Positions 1 to 6,758 of a DNA stretch of 25,881 bases are shown one piece after another. This DNA comes from an uncultured Collinsella sp. GTDB lineage: Bacteria > Actinomycetota > Coriobacteriia > Coriobacteriales > Coriobacteriaceae. Both the position numbers and the translations under genes were made by a program. The stretch is taken from contig CABTWP010000030.1 of NCBI GenBank assembly GCA_902488525.1, forward strand, positions 1 to 25,881, written 5' to 3'. The stretch's first letter is position 1. Each line of letters starts with the position of its first letter. The notes under the pieces were generated by a model. It saw nothing but the letters and a program-made list of their open reading frames with translations, did no database searches and was not told where the DNA came from.

Positions 1-774
1 ACCGTGCGCACCGGCGACCTGATCGCCGCGCTCGGCGGGGCCGACGCCTTTACCGCGGGCGCCCGCGTGGTCGCCGTGTACAACGCGCCGCTCAACAGCG
101 CGTGCAACCACGGCATCGCGAAGGGCAACCCCAACGAGGTCTACCTGCGCTACCCGTGCTCTCCCTTTGCCGACCAGTCCGGCGACGCCGGCTTCACCCG
201 TACGCCGAGCGATAACGCGTGCGCCTACACCTGGGATCTCGCGCTCACCAAGCGCGGCAGCGACGGCGACAAGCCGCTGTCCGGGGCGGTCCTGAGCATC
301 GCCGACGACCGCGGCCGCACGCTGGCGGCCGACGGCACGTGGGATGCGGAGGGCAAGGCCACCGTTACCACGGGCGAGGACGGCCGCGTGACCGTCTCGG
401 GCGTGGACTCGGGCAAGCTGGAGGTCCGCGAGCTCAAGGCGCCCAAGGGCTACACCGCCTTTGAGGGCACGCGCTCCGTGACGGTCAAGGCCGAGGGCCT
501 GGACGTCGACCAGGTGGCCGCCGCCAAGCCCAAGCTCACCATCACGGCCGAGTCGCCCCTGCGCGCCGACAGCGCGGACGGGTCGACGGGCAGCCTGGAG
601 GCGTCGCTCATCAACACGCCCACCGGCACACCCCCTAGCATTACCACCGGAGGCTTTATGCCCTCGACTGGCGATATGGCAATGTACGCCGCGGCCGCCG
701 CAGCGGTCGCCGGAGCCGCGCTCATCGTGGTCGCGCTCCTGGTCAAGCGGGGAGGTGGCAGCCATAAAGAGTAG
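1..774 (+). CDS. SpaA-type pilin / surface adhesin, 3' part only
   Basis: The reading frame is open from base 1, so the gene begins outside the window; the GTG at base 4 has no visible ribosome site. The visible 257 codons contain a Cys-containing segment and then a SpaA/Cna-B-like beta-sandwich, roughly residues 75-170. That domain opens with LALTKRGSDG, where the Lys is a candidate isopeptide donor, and closes with an E-box-like LEVRELKAPKGY. The C-terminus is a cell-wall sorting signal: MPSTGD, a hydrophobic Ala/Val stretch, then KRGGGSHKE. The sorting motif has Met instead of the usual Leu of LPXTG. It is followed 108 bp downstream by a second pilin with no terminator between, so the two are probably co-transcribed. 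By position and single visible domain it could be a tip or ancillary pilin; this is inference because the N-terminus is missing. Confidence 0.85.
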   Translation, partial: TVRTGDLIAALGGADAFTAGARVVAVYNAPLNSACNHGIAKGNPNEVYLRYPCSPFADQSGDAGFTRTPSDNACAYTWDLALTKRGSDGDKPLSGAVLSIADDRGRTLAADGTWDAEGKATVTTGEDGRVTVSGVDSGKLEVRELKAPKGYTAFEGTRSVTVKAEGLDVDQVAAAKPKLTITAESPLRADSADGSTGSLEASLINTPTGTPPSITTGGFMPSTGDMAMYAAAAAAVAGAALIVVALLVKRGGGSHKE

Positions 775-882
775 CTGGCAGCCCCACAGAGAGCGGGGCG
801 AGACATAACCAAGCAGATGCTTAGACACAGACAGATGGTTTTAGATCAAATGGATTTCAAGCAGAAAGCAGAGGAAAAGAAG

Positions 883-2643
883 ATGAGTATGAGCAAGAAC
901 ATCGCCCGCCTGGCAGTAACGGCAGGCCTCACGGCAGCGCTGAGCTTCGGTGGAGTCATGGCCCCGGTGACCATGGCGTTTGCTGAGGGTGCGGCGGCTC
1001 CGAATAACAGCATCACGATCAAAAAGGTCGACGAGGCCAACAAGGACAATACGTTCAAGGCCTATCAGATCTTCAAGGCCAAAGTCGTTGACGAGGAGAG
1101 CAATGGCAAGGTTGCTTCCGATATTGAATGGGCGAATCAAACTATCGGTCACAAGGTGATTACCGCCATTCAGGGGTCTGCTGAGTACAAGGATCTCGTG
1201 AATAATAAAGGCGCCGAGGTGCTCGAGAATGATGCTTCAGCTTCTGTTGTGGCTGAGTGGCTTTCTCAAAATGTAACGGGTACCACCGCTAGCACGGCAA
1301 ACAACAAAGGTACGCGTGTCGCTCCTGGCAACGTGCTGTATTCGATTGCTAAAGCTGTAGCTGAAGACGGGGAGGCTGCGGGCGGCTCCTTTAAGGCAGG
1401 CGAGCCGTGGACGCGCCCGAGCACTAATGGCGATGGCTATTATCTCTTCGTGTCTGATAGTCTTACGGATCCGGACAAGCCGAGCACTGGTACCTCTCCG
1501 ATTTTCGCTCTCGTTGGCGGTGATCCCGTGACGGTCACCGAGAAGACCAGCATCCCCACGGTTACGAAGAAGGTCAGGGATGACAAGTCTACCAGTGTAT
1601 GGGCCGATAAGGCTGACTCTCAGATGGGCCAGGATGTCCAATATCAGCTGACTGGTACCGTCGCTGACAATATCGCCACGTTCGATACCTATTACTACGA
1701 GTTCCACGACGAACTCTCCGCTGGGCTGACGGCCGATCTCGATAGCGTTAATGTCAAGGTCAACAACGTGACAGTTTCAAAGAACACGACCGTTAACGCT
1801 GTGGCTGGTTACGATGCGGCTATAGACGGCGAAACCAATACCCTGACGGTCAAGTTCGCCAACCTCAAGGCTGCTGCTGAGCAGGCCGGCGTCACGCTCA
1901 ACGAGCAATCTGAGGTCGTCGTCACCTATAAAGCCAAGCTCGACCCCAACAAGGAAGAGAATGTCGCGGTCGGCGGCGAGGGTAACCTCAACACCGTCAG
2001 GCTCATCTATTCCAACAATCCCATGAGTGCCGACAAAGGCGAGTCTGTGCCCGACGTTGTTCGCGAATACACCTATGCGCTCAAGCTTGTCAAGAAAGAT
2101 CACCAAAGCAAGAACAAGCTCGAGAATGTCGGATTTACCATTCAGGCTACCGATCCTGATGACAATGCGGACGGCAGCGCTTCCAAGGGCAAATACGTTC
2201 AGGAACTTGGCAACCTTGGTGAAACGCCGCATGAGTTCTTCACTGATGAAAATGGCGAAATTTACATCAAGGGACTTGACGCTGGTACTTACACCGTTCA
2301 TGAGCAGACTGCCCTCGGCAACTACAATTCGCTGAAGGACTTCACTTTCACGATCTCGACTCAGGCGTCTGGTGCAGACAGTCTTCATAAAACCGAGGAA
2401 GAGGCACAGACCGTGACAGTCACCAGGACGGCGGAGACTTCCGACCTCGTTATCCTTGATGACGCTACTCAGACTGATGGTACCGTCACCCTTACCGTCG
2501 AGAACAAGAAGGGCTCCGGCCTCCCCCTCACCGGTCTTAACGGTGTGACCTTCACTTGGATCGCTGGTGGCGCGGTGCTGTGCATCGGCGTGGCGCACCT
2601 CATCCGCAGCCGTAAGCAGGCTGAGGAGTCCGAGCAGGAGTAA
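883..2643 (+). CDS. LPXTG-anchored isopeptide-forming pilin, probable shaft subunit
   Basis: This is a 586-residue sortase substrate. The ATG at 883 is preferred over the upstream in-frame ATG at 817 because GAGG at 871-874 lies 8 bases before it and the protein then starts directly with a signal peptide (MSMSKNIARLAVTAG, ending near AFAEG). An N-terminal pilin domain starts with SITIKKVDEA. A central fimbrial isopeptide domain starts at PTVTKKVRDD, whose TKK is a candidate pilin lysine. A C-terminal SpaA-like domain runs from YALKLVKKDH to an E-box-like YTVHEQTALGNY. The C-terminus is LPLTG, a hydrophobic helix and a charged tail (RSRKQAEESEQE). Length and layout fit a major pilin. The class C-like sortase at 5473 is the likely polymerase, although 2.8 kb of unrelated DNA now separates them. 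Confidence 0.9.
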   Translation: MSMSKNIARLAVTAGLTAALSFGGVMAPVTMAFAEGAAAPNNSITIKKVDEANKDNTFKAYQIFKAKVVDEESNGKVASDIEWANQTIGHKVITAIQGSAEYKDLVNNKGAEVLENDASASVVAEWLSQNVTGTTASTANNKGTRVAPGNVLYSIAKAVAEDGEAAGGSFKAGEPWTRPSTNGDGYYLFVSDSLTDPDKPSTGTSPIFALVGGDPVTVTEKTSIPTVTKKVRDDKSTSVWADKADSQMGQDVQYQLTGTVADNIATFDTYYYEFHDELSAGLTADLDSVNVKVNNVTVSKNTTVNAVAGYDAAIDGETNTLTVKFANLKAAAEQAGVTLNEQSEVVVTYKAKLDPNKEENVAVGGEGNLNTVRLIYSNNPMSADKGESVPDVVREYTYALKLVKKDHQSKNKLENVGFTIQATDPDDNADGSASKGKYVQELGNLGETPHEFFTDENGEIYIKGLDAGTYTVHEQTALGNYNSLKDFTFTISTQASGADSLHKTEEEAQTVTVTRTAETSDLVILDDATQTDGTVTLTVENKKGSGLPLTGLNGVTFTWIAGGAVLCIGVAHLIRSRKQAEESEQE

Positions 2644-2744
2644 CGCTCGCTCACCCATCCCTTTGGCAGGTGGGATGTGATGGCCATGAGACTTGCGGAC
2701 ACTTATCTCGTCCATCCACGTTCTTGCTTTGCCATTCTCTTTTC

Positions 2745-2780
2745 GGGGCAGACTCCGCACTGGAGTCTGCCCCGTTTTTT
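2745..2780 (+). terminator. Rho-independent terminator of the pilin operon
   Basis: A perfect 12-bp stem (GGGGCAGACTCC at 2745-2756, GGAGTCTGCCCC at 2762-2773) with a 5-base loop is followed by six T. It ends pilin transcription about 100 bp after the stop codon and separates the pilins from the sortase transcriptionally. Confidence 0.9.
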
Positions 2781-2821
2781 GGACAACACAGGCAGCCTCC
2801 ACCGTCCGATGCGGACTCATC

Positions 2822-2924
2822 CGTCATCGCGTTTCTTGACTCGTATGAGGTTCGGTTTAAGGTCCGTAGGCGCTCGCGCGGTGCGGACGGTGGAAGGCAT
2901 TTGTGCCGCAACAAGCGCAAATAA
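2822..2924 (+). pseudogene. Truncated copy of the 50-residue microprotein gene
   Basis: Translating this stretch gives the last 33 residues of the protein encoded at 3256-3408 (VIAFLDSYEVRFKVRRR and on to RNKRK) with three substitutions: Ser for Thr, Gly for Arg and Cys for Arg. The hydrophobic N-terminus and the ribosome site are absent, and the upstream sequence does not resemble that of the intact copy. It is therefore a 5'-truncated relic of a duplication. All three base differences change an amino acid, which suggests relaxed constraint on one copy. Confidence 0.7.
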
Positions 2925-2925
2925 G

Positions 2926-2954
2926 AATGCCCGGGGTTAGAGGCCCGGGCATTT
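2926..2954 (+). terminator. Hairpin after the truncated microprotein copy
   Basis: A perfect 10-bp stem (AATGCCCGGG at 2926-2935, CCCGGGCATT at 2944-2953) with an 8-base loop lies one base after the relic's stop codon. The T-run is only three bases, so termination strength is uncertain. The same hairpin follows the intact gene. Confidence 0.55.
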
Positions 2955-3255
2955 AACAACGTCGGAAACTGGTCGCCCGCGCTTTCGAACACTTACGCGG
3001 GGTGCGTCGTTTCCTGTAGCTATTGTATCCTGAATCTCCCCGCCGATTCGGGACATTTTGAAAACGCAAATGCGGGCCCATACTCGTGCTGCGCAATGTT
3101 GCCAGGCTCCGCTGGATGAGGAATCGTGTTTGTAACTATCGAACAAATGTTTGTCAAAATCGCGTTTACCAGGCGTGGTGCGTGCAACCGCAGTAAAATG
3201 GCTTTGCGACGCATTCCGTGCGCGGGCGGCCGACGACTCGATCGGAGGTCACCAT

Positions 3256-3408
3256 ATGCTGAAATTCCTTAACGCGCTCGCCGCCCTCGCGGCGGTGGGC
3301 ACGTTCGTCATCGCGTTTCTTGACTCGTATGAGGTTCGGTTTAAGGTCCGTAGGCGCACGCGCGGTGCGGACGGTAGAAGGCATTTGCGCCGCAACAAGC
3401 GCAAATAA
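3256..3408 (+). CDS. 50-residue basic single-span membrane microprotein, function unknown
   Basis: The start is set by a strong GGAGG at 3244-3248, 7 bases before the ATG. The product has a hydrophobic N-terminal helix (MLKFLNALAALAAVGTFVIA, residues 1-20), then FLDSYEVRF, then a tail very rich in Arg and Lys ending RRNKRK. The layout of a short membrane helix plus cationic tail is seen in holin-like proteins and type I toxins, but I do not recognise the family and assign no function. A good -10 candidate, TAAAAT, is at 3194-3199 without a clear -35. A palindromic hairpin follows the stop. A 5'-truncated copy lies 484 bp upstream. The AbiE-like pair starts about 230 bp downstream and may or may not be functionally linked. 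Confidence 0.6.
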   Translation: MLKFLNALAALAAVGTFVIAFLDSYEVRFKVRRRTRGADGRRHLRRNKRK

Positions 3409-3563
3409 GAATGCCCGGGGGTCGGATCCCGGGCATTTAACAAAACCAGAAAACTAGGCCGCCCGCGCTCCCAAACATTTACGCAGGGTGCGTCGTTTCC
3501 TATTGATATTGTATCCCGAATCGCCCGCCGATCCGGGACATTTTGAAAACTCAAATGCGGGCT
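3306..3563 (+). repeat. Direct repeat copy B (about 258 bp)
   Basis: Partner of 2822-3077. It begins inside the intact microprotein gene at the codons for VIAFLD and ends about 75 bp before the likely start of the AbiEi-like gene. The repeat pair brackets a 484-bp unit that homologous recombination could delete or amplify. Confidence 0.9.
3410..3438 (+). terminator. Hairpin after the intact microprotein gene
   Basis: The 10-bp stem AATGCCCGGG / CCCGGGCATT (3410-3419 and 3428-3437) is followed by a short T-run. The stem is identical to that at 2926-2954 while the loop has changed, which suggests the structure is conserved. Confidence 0.55.
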
Positions 3564-3601
3564 TACGCACGAAAGGAATCTCGTTAATTCCGAAAATAAT
3601 G

Positions 3602-3607
3602 TATAAT
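3602..3607 (+). promoter_or_regulatory. Candidate -10 box of the AbiE-like operon
   Basis: A perfect TATAAT lies in an AT-rich patch 31 bases before the ATG at 3638. No good -35 is visible at 16-18 bp. If used, transcription would start near 3614, which excludes the earlier in-frame ATG at 3599 as the translation start. Confidence 0.4.
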
Positions 3608-3637
3608 TCCAATTTAAACTGTAATCAAACGAAAACG

Positions 3638-4606
3638 ATGGAAATGAACGAAGCGCTAATCTACTTACAAGAAGCACTAGGCCTCTCCGCCAAGACTAAA
3701 ACTTGGCCTGGATCCGCACGCTTGCCGCTACATTTGCGGGCGATTGAGGTCCGCGCTGTTGGCGCAAACGGTTTTTCGTTTTTGCTTGCAAGTTTGCCTA
3801 CTGGCGTCGGGCTTCCCGAGGCTAAGAGAGTCTATAGTCAGCTAGCCTTACGCGCGGAAACTCCTGTTGTCGTTTCGTTTCCTGACGCCGATGCACGTCA
3901 GCGCAAAGCATTGGTCGCACAAGGGATTCCCTTTGTCTGCCCAGGTAGACAGGCTTTTCTTCCATTTATGGGCACAGCCTGCACGGAGAGGGGCGGTGCC
4001 CGGTTTCACAATCACGCGTCCAAGATGTCACCCAACGCACAGGCTGCCGCAATCTGGGGAGCAGCCCAGGAGCCGTATCGTCCCTATGACCTTTGTCGTG
4101 CGCTTGGGATTTCGGCAAGCCGTGCGAGTGAGGCCATAACCGAGCTTGTTGACAGGGGGCTTGCGAGGCGCGAGCGTCGCGAGCGACGTGTCGTCGTGTT
4201 CCCTGTTGCCGTTGATCTTCTGCTCAGTGAACACATGGCAGAGCTCTCCTCGCCTGTCTCGAAGGTCTTTTTTGCAAGGAAGACGCCGCAGATCGACTAT
4301 CTTGTTGACGCCGGGGAGACGGCGCTCGCTGCGCGTTCGATGCTCGCTGCGCCGGGCATGGAACAAAAGGCCGTCTTAAGAAGTGCATGGCGTCAACTGA
4401 GCGACCTCGAAGTCGCAGACGGGGAGTTGCCGGATAACGAGACGGCGATGATCCAAGTGTGGCGCTATGCGCCCGTGTTTGCCGACTCCTCCCGTGTTGA
4501 CGACATTTCGCTTGCGCTATCTTTGGCGGCAATCGACGATGAGCGAATTCAGCTCGAAGTCGATCGCATGTTTGGAAAGGAATATCCATGGCAAGAAGCG
4601 CTGTAG
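3638..4606 (+). CDS. Winged-helix DNA-binding protein, AbiEi-like antitoxin/regulator
   Basis: The product is about 322 residues with the ATG at 3638; starts at 3599 (335 residues) or 3644 are possible, and none has a good ribosome site. The N-terminal part contains QRKALVAQGIPFVCPGRQ followed by AFLPF, a pattern I associate with MarR-like regulators paired with nucleotidyltransferases. A winged helix-turn-helix follows: PYDLCRALGISASRASEAI, then TELVDRGLARR. The last 120 residues are an alpha-helical region without recognised motifs. The stop overlaps the next gene by 19 bp, so the two are translationally coupled. By analogy with AbiE type IV toxin-antitoxin pairs this would be the antitoxin and autorepressor. 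The early sequence (3570-3700) is clearly more AT-rich than the flanking pilus genes, consistent with acquisition by transfer. Assignment rests on motif reading and gene pairing. Confidence 0.7.
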   Translation: MEMNEALIYLQEALGLSAKTKTWPGSARLPLHLRAIEVRAVGANGFSFLLASLPTGVGLPEAKRVYSQLALRAETPVVVSFPDADARQRKALVAQGIPFVCPGRQAFLPFMGTACTERGGARFHNHASKMSPNAQAAAIWGAAQEPYRPYDLCRALGISASRASEAITELVDRGLARRERRERRVVVFPVAVDLLLSEHMAELSSPVSKVFFARKTPQIDYLVDAGETALAARSMLAAPGMEQKAVLRSAWRQLSDLEVADGELPDNETAMIQVWRYAPVFADSSRVDDISLALSLAAIDDERIQLEVDRMFGKEYPWQEAL

Positions 4607-5361
4607 AAGGTCTCCAAGAATTTCAGCAGCATATGCAAGAAGCTGCAGGATCGTATGCCCTTATCGGCGGCACGGCATGCGACATTTTGCTCGCGGAGGC
4701 GGGACTTCCGTTTAGGGCGACTCACGATTTTGATGTGGTAATTGTCGCCGATGACCGGTTGCCTCAGACGGCAGAAGCTATATGGACTTTGGTGCGTGAT
4801 GGCGGTTACCGCTGCGGCTGGGGCGAAGGCAAAGGCTCATGTTTTTATCGGTTTACAGAGCCTAAGAGGCCGGGTTACCCCCATATGATCGAACTCTTCG
4901 CGAAGTGCCCCGACTTTCTAAAGGGTCGTGAGGGGATTGATGTGGCACCAATTCACGTTGATGAAAACATAAGCAGTCTTTCGGCAATTTTGTTGGACGA
5001 TGCTTACTACAGCTTGTTCCTTCAGGGAATTCGGACCGTAGACGGCGTTTCGGTCCTGGGTACGGAATACATTGTCCCGTTCAAAGCGAAGGCGTATCTC
5101 GACCTAAAAGCTAGAAGGGAGGCGGGGGAGAACGTTGATTCGAGGAAGGTAAAAAAGCATAAACGCGATGCGCTGAGGCTTGCTCAGCTGCTTGGCGAGT
5201 CGGAAGGCGTCGACCTGCGCGGAGAACTGAAAGACGATATGCTTGCGTTTGTTAAAGATTGTGGGGTGGGCGACGTCAATCTGAAACAGATTGGGGTTGC
5301 GGGCGTAACGATGGCGCAGTTGCTCGAGACGATGAAAGCAACATATGGCTTGATTGGTTGA
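4588..5361 (+). CDS. AbiEii-like nucleotidyltransferase, putative toxin
   Basis: The product is 257 residues; the start is fixed by GGAAAGGA at 4574-4581, 6 bases before the ATG. It carries the nucleotidyltransferase signature: YALIGGTACDIL (Gly-Gly motif), then RATHDFDVVIV with the metal-binding Asp-x-Asp. A second signature, VPFKAKAYLDLKARREAGE followed by a DSRKVKKHKRDALRL block, matches the basic helical region typical of AbiEii-related proteins. In the AbiE family such enzymes transfer nucleotides, and when not held in check they stop growth and can abort phage infection. The substrate here is not known. It is encoded directly behind, and overlapping, a winged-helix partner, as in known AbiE operons. 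Both nucleotidyltransferase motifs appear intact, so it is predicted to be active. A housekeeping nucleotidyltransferase role cannot be excluded. Confidence 0.78.
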   Translation: MARSAVEGLQEFQQHMQEAAGSYALIGGTACDILLAEAGLPFRATHDFDVVIVADDRLPQTAEAIWTLVRDGGYRCGWGEGKGSCFYRFTEPKRPGYPHMIELFAKCPDFLKGREGIDVAPIHVDENISSLSAILLDDAYYSLFLQGIRTVDGVSVLGTEYIVPFKAKAYLDLKARREAGENVDSRKVKKHKRDALRLAQLLGESEGVDLRGELKDDMLAFVKDCGVGDVNLKQIGVAGVTMAQLLETMKATYGLIG

Positions 5362-5376
5362 GTGGGGTTACGTGGC

Positions 5377-5407
5377 CCGGACGGTGCAGTCTAGCTGCGT
5401 TGTCCGG
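5377..5407 (+). terminator. Two-tier hairpin after the AbiE-like pair
   Basis: An outer stem CCGGAC / GTCCGG (5377-5382, 5402-5407) encloses an inner stem GCAG / CTGC. No T-run follows, so this is a weak or factor-dependent terminator at best. A TATTAT at 5429-5434 could be the -10 of the sortase gene, but no -35 is visible. Confidence 0.35.
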
Positions 5408-5472
5408 CGCGGAAGCTCGCTAATCGGCTATTATTTGTTTAGACAACCTGAGCTGTAGAGGAGTGACCAGCG

Positions 5473-6411
5473 ATGGTGCAGGGCGCCAAACATATGAAGA
5501 GCAATAACGCTGCGGACAACGGCGGCTCAAGCCCTCAGCCCAAACCTCAACCAAAGCCCAAGCGCCGTCGCAAGCGACTGCCGCGCTGGGCCGACCGGCT
5601 CATCACCATCGTCATCATCCTTATCGGCGTGGGCCTTATGACCTGGCCGTGGATCTTGGACCGGCTCGAGGCCTCGGGCGTGTTCAACCAGATCAGCACG
5701 GTGTCCAGCACCGTGGATGCGCTGTCTGCCGAGGAGCGCGAGCGCATCCTGCTCCAGGCGCGCTCCTTTAACGAGCAGTTGGCGGGCGAGGCCACCGAGC
5801 TTCCCGCCGACCAGATCGAGCCCTACGCCCAGCAGCTCATCTTTGACCGCGACCCCATGATGAGCTGGGTCGAGATCCCCTCCATCGACGTGAGCATGCC
5901 CATCTACCACGGCACGAGCGAGGAAGTCCTTATGGCGGGCGTCGGCCACCTGGAGGGCACGAGCCTGCCGGTGGGCGGCACCTCGACGCATTGCGTGCTC
6001 ACCGCGCACTCGGGCATGCGCAACTTGAGCATGTTCGACGACATCCACTCGCTGGAGCCCGGCGACCTGGTGCTGCTGCACACCATGAATAAGACGCTCG
6101 CCTACAAGATGGTGGACTCCGAGGTGGTGCTGCCCGAGGAGATGGAGTCGCTGACCATCGAGCCCGGCGCCGACAAAGTGACGCTCGTCACCTGCACGCC
6201 CTACGGTGTGAACGACCATCGCCTGCTGGTGCATTGCGTGCGCACCAAGTACAACAAGAAGGACGTCGACAAGCAAAAGTCGCTGGCCGGCCGCCACTGG
6301 GGCAAGCGCGAGTTCGCCGTGCTTATCGTGGTCGTAGCCATTGTGCTGTTGCTGCTGGACATCGTGATCCACGCGGTCCGCAAGCGCCGCAAGGCCAAGG
6401 CCTCGGCATAA
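5473..6411 (+). CDS. Class C-like pilus sortase
   Basis: The product is 312 residues; AGAGGAG at 5457-5463 supports the ATG at 5473. A Pro/Lys-rich cytoplasmic leader precedes a membrane helix (about residues 42-60). The catalytic domain carries the His in LTAHSG (H179), the catalytic Cys in TLVTC (C241) and the Arg in NDHRLL (R250). A second membrane helix (FAVLIVVVAIVLLLLDIV) and a basic tail form the C-terminus. Two membrane anchors and the TLVTC-TPYG context are typical of pilus-polymerising class C sortases. DRDP near residue 120 might be a lid-like DP motif but is not in the usual sequence context. It should join pilin subunits through Lys-Thr bonds. The pilin genes ending at 2643 are the obvious substrates, and the gene is now in a separate transcription unit from them. 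Confidence 0.9.
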   Translation: MVQGAKHMKSNNAADNGGSSPQPKPQPKPKRRRKRLPRWADRLITIVIILIGVGLMTWPWILDRLEASGVFNQISTVSSTVDALSAEERERILLQARSFNEQLAGEATELPADQIEPYAQQLIFDRDPMMSWVEIPSIDVSMPIYHGTSEEVLMAGVGHLEGTSLPVGGTSTHCVLTAHSGMRNLSMFDDIHSLEPGDLVLLHTMNKTLAYKMVDSEVVLPEEMESLTIEPGADKVTLVTCTPYGVNDHRLLVHCVRTKYNKKDVDKQKSLAGRHWGKREFAVLIVVVAIVLLLLDIVIHAVRKRRKAKASA

Positions 6412-6424
6412 GACATTCTCCAGA

Positions 6425-6459
6425 ACCACCACAATGGGGACAGACACCTTTGTGGTGGT
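6425..6459 (+). repeat. REP-like palindrome
   Basis: The 10-bp arms ACCACCACAA (6425-6434) and TTGTGGTGGT (6450-6459) are perfect complements around a loop reading TGGGGACAGACACCT. From memory, GGGGACAG-CACC cores of this kind recur between genes in many bacteria as REP-type elements. No transposase is present here. Confidence 0.6.
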
Positions 6460-6470
6460 CGGGGGCTTCC

Positions 6471-6535
6471 AAACCATCACAACATTCGATGAAAATTTCG
6501 ATTTTGACGAAAAGTGTCGAATGTTGTGATGGTTT
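6471..6535 (+). repeat. Large perfect inverted repeat (19-bp arms) with nested hairpin
   Basis: The arms 6471-6489 and 6517-6535 are perfectly complementary (AAACCATCACAACATTCGA and its complement). The 27-base loop contains a smaller hairpin, AAAAT-TTCG-ATTTT. It lies 11 bp after the REP-like palindrome and shares its ACCA-CACAA style, so both may belong to one composite element. Confidence 0.75.
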
Positions 6536-6615
6536 TCGTTGTGGGCGAGACGGTTTTCGTTGTGGGCGGGATGCTTTTCGCTGCGGGCGGGACGGTTTTC
6601 GCTATGGACGGTGCG
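6532..6615 (+). repeat. Four-copy 21-bp tandem repeat
   Basis: Units at 6532, 6553, 6574 and 6595 follow the consensus GTTTTCGYTGYGGGCGGGAC plus G, with a partial fifth unit at 6616. Unit length is a multiple of three, so short open frames run through it, but none has a ribosome site or continuation. It is treated as non-coding. It starts inside the right arm of the preceding inverted repeat. Confidence 0.75.
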
Positions 6616-6717
6616 GTTTCGCTGCAGAACCGCCAGCCCGCCGCCTGTCAACCGCCGCCCTCGTTACGTTTTCGCTGCATTTGGGTAAAGCGCCTGCTCC
6701 AAGCCGGCGTTGCCCTG

Positions 6718-6723
6718 TATACT
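6718..6723 (+). promoter_or_regulatory. Candidate -10 box of the gatCAB operon
   Basis: TATACT lies 36 bases before the gatC start; the expected -35 position has no good match. It is the only plausible promoter element between the tandem repeats and gatC. Confidence 0.4.
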
Positions 6724-6758
6724 AGAGCGGTTTAACTGTTATGCGGAAGGGAGCGCCT

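Larger units (their letters stand above)
2822..3077 (+). repeat. Direct repeat copy A (about 256 bp)
   Basis: Matches 3306-3563 over its whole length with scattered substitutions and a net 1-base indel (offset 484 at the left end, 485 at the right). It covers the C-terminal coding part of a microprotein gene, the hairpin after it and about 120 bp of spacer that ends near GGACATTTTGAAAAC. The copy lacks the promoter, ribosome site and N-terminal codons present upstream of copy B. Confidence 0.9.

Noticed and set aside
5527..6651. Long minus-strand open frame (374 codons) opposite the sortase gene
   Set aside because: It is antisense to a clear sortase gene, has low-complexity His/Val/Leu composition and no ribosome site; typical high-GC shadow.
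6514..6735. Possible small protein with a 7-residue repeat (VFVVGGT-like)
   Set aside because: It is produced by the 21-bp tandem DNA repeat, starts within a palindrome arm without a ribosome site, and overlaps the gatC promoter.
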